A stretch of 15,744 nucleotides of DNA, from assembly GCA_047622605.1 (NCBI GenBank), contig JBLHND010000083.1:1-15744 (forward strand). The letters are read 5' to 3'. Source of the stretch: Motiliproteus sp047622605. GTDB taxonomy: Bacteria; Pseudomonadota; Gammaproteobacteria; Pseudomonadales; Balneatricaceae. This document shows, piece after piece, positions 15,305-15,744 of this stretch (position 1 is the first letter of the stretch; every line of letters begins with the position of its first letter). Below the pieces are notes generated by a model. It did no database searches. It was not told where the DNA came from and saw only the letters and a program-made list of their open reading frames with translations. The translations under genes were made by a program, and so were the position numbers.

Positions 15305-15744
15305 ATGCTAGTAGCAAAAAATCCCTTTAATGAAACCCTCAGCGGCGACTATCCGGCGCTTAAGAATGAACAGATACATCAGGCTATTGTTGCGGCCCAC
15401 GATGCAGGTTCTTCATGGAACGCCTTAGGTTATTCGGCTAGAGCCGAGGTGCTGCGAGCGGTGGCAGTGGAATTGCGCAACCAGAAGCAGGCGCTGGCCG
15501 AGCTGATGGCCATCGAAATGGGCAAGCCCATTAAAGAAGGCGCAGCGGAAGTCGAGAAAGCCGCTGGGTGCTGCGAATTTTATGCTGAACAGGCCGCCGG
15601 CTTTCTAAAAAATGAGACGCTGCAGTCCGATGCCTCAAACAGTTATGTGTGCTTTCCGCCACTGGGAACCCTGCTGGGGATTCTGCCTTGGAACGCGCCT
15701 CTGTGGTTGGCGTTTCGCTATCTGGCCCCGGCATTGATGGCGGG
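15305..15744 (+). CDS. doeC: Aldehyde dehydrogenase, likely DoeC (partial, cut by window end)
   Basis: The ATG 10 bases after doeA opens a frame that stays open for 146 codons to the edge. It starts MLVAKNPFNETL and contains ELMAIEMGKPIKEGAAEVEK, CCEFYAEQAA and FPPLGTLLGILPWNAPLW, which are N-terminal landmarks of the succinate-semialdehyde dehydrogenase branch of the aldehyde dehydrogenases. In this operon it should oxidise aspartate 4-semialdehyde to aspartate, completing ectoine breakdown. The catalytic Cys and Glu lie beyond the window. GAGAGG (15294-15299) serves as ribosome site. The function is inferred from family and context. Confidence 0.82.
   Translation, partial: MLVAKNPFNETLSGDYPALKNEQIHQAIVAAHDAGSSWNALGYSARAEVLRAVAVELRNQKQALAELMAIEMGKPIKEGAAEVEKAAGCCEFYAEQAAGFLKNETLQSDASNSYVCFPPLGTLLGILPWNAPLWLAFRYLAPALMA

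Overview
The window reads as a chromosomal segment of a marine or halotolerant gammaproteobacterium. I infer this from the protein families (choline ABC transporter of the ChoXWV type, BetA/BetB, SlyD with a short His tail, a long M16C peptidase, an ectoine-degradation set) and from the moderate-to-high GC codon use. An Oceanospirillales-like host is my best guess and is not proven. Almost everything concerns compatible solutes.

Left part (1-6701), all on the minus strand and read in the order betB, betA, choX, choW, choV: periplasmic choline-binding protein, permease and ATPase for choline uptake, and the two enzymes that oxidise choline through betaine aldehyde to glycine betaine. betI, which usually sits directly upstream of betB, is not here. 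The betA-choX junction holds a tandem duplication of about 120-145 bp that carries the last four betA codons plus stop, a large hairpin, an array of 13-bp repeats centred on AACGTT, and the choX ribosome binding site. A second hairpin lies between choX and choW. The far left edge holds two tandem 45-bp palindromic repeats.

Middle part (7008-10607), plus strand: a SlyD-like FKBP prolyl isomerase and a 985-residue M16C (PreP-like) zinc peptidase. These look like housekeeping genes placed between the two osmolyte loci.

Region 10608-11441 is about 830 bp without a recognisable gene. Its first part carries palindromic dispersed repeats, one of them a diverged relative of the repeat at position 1. 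The rest is clearly AT-rich and contains nested inverted repeats, a possible promoter and, just before the next gene, an AACGTT-type word resembling the one in the choX leader.

Right part (11442-15744), plus strand: an ectoine catabolic operon in the order M20 deacetylase (DoeB2-like), DoeD aminotransferase, DoeA ectoine hydrolase, DoeC aldehyde dehydrogenase (cut by the window edge). Together they would convert ectoine to N-acetyl-diaminobutyrate, diaminobutyrate, aspartate semialdehyde and aspartate. Unusual points are an M20-family enzyme in the deacetylase role, a four-cysteine cluster in DoeD, a charged C-terminal tail on DoeA, and a 14-bp perfect hairpin across the stop codon of the first gene. 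Thus the cell can gain one osmolyte (glycine betaine) from choline and break down another (ectoine) from neighbouring loci that may share a regulatory word.
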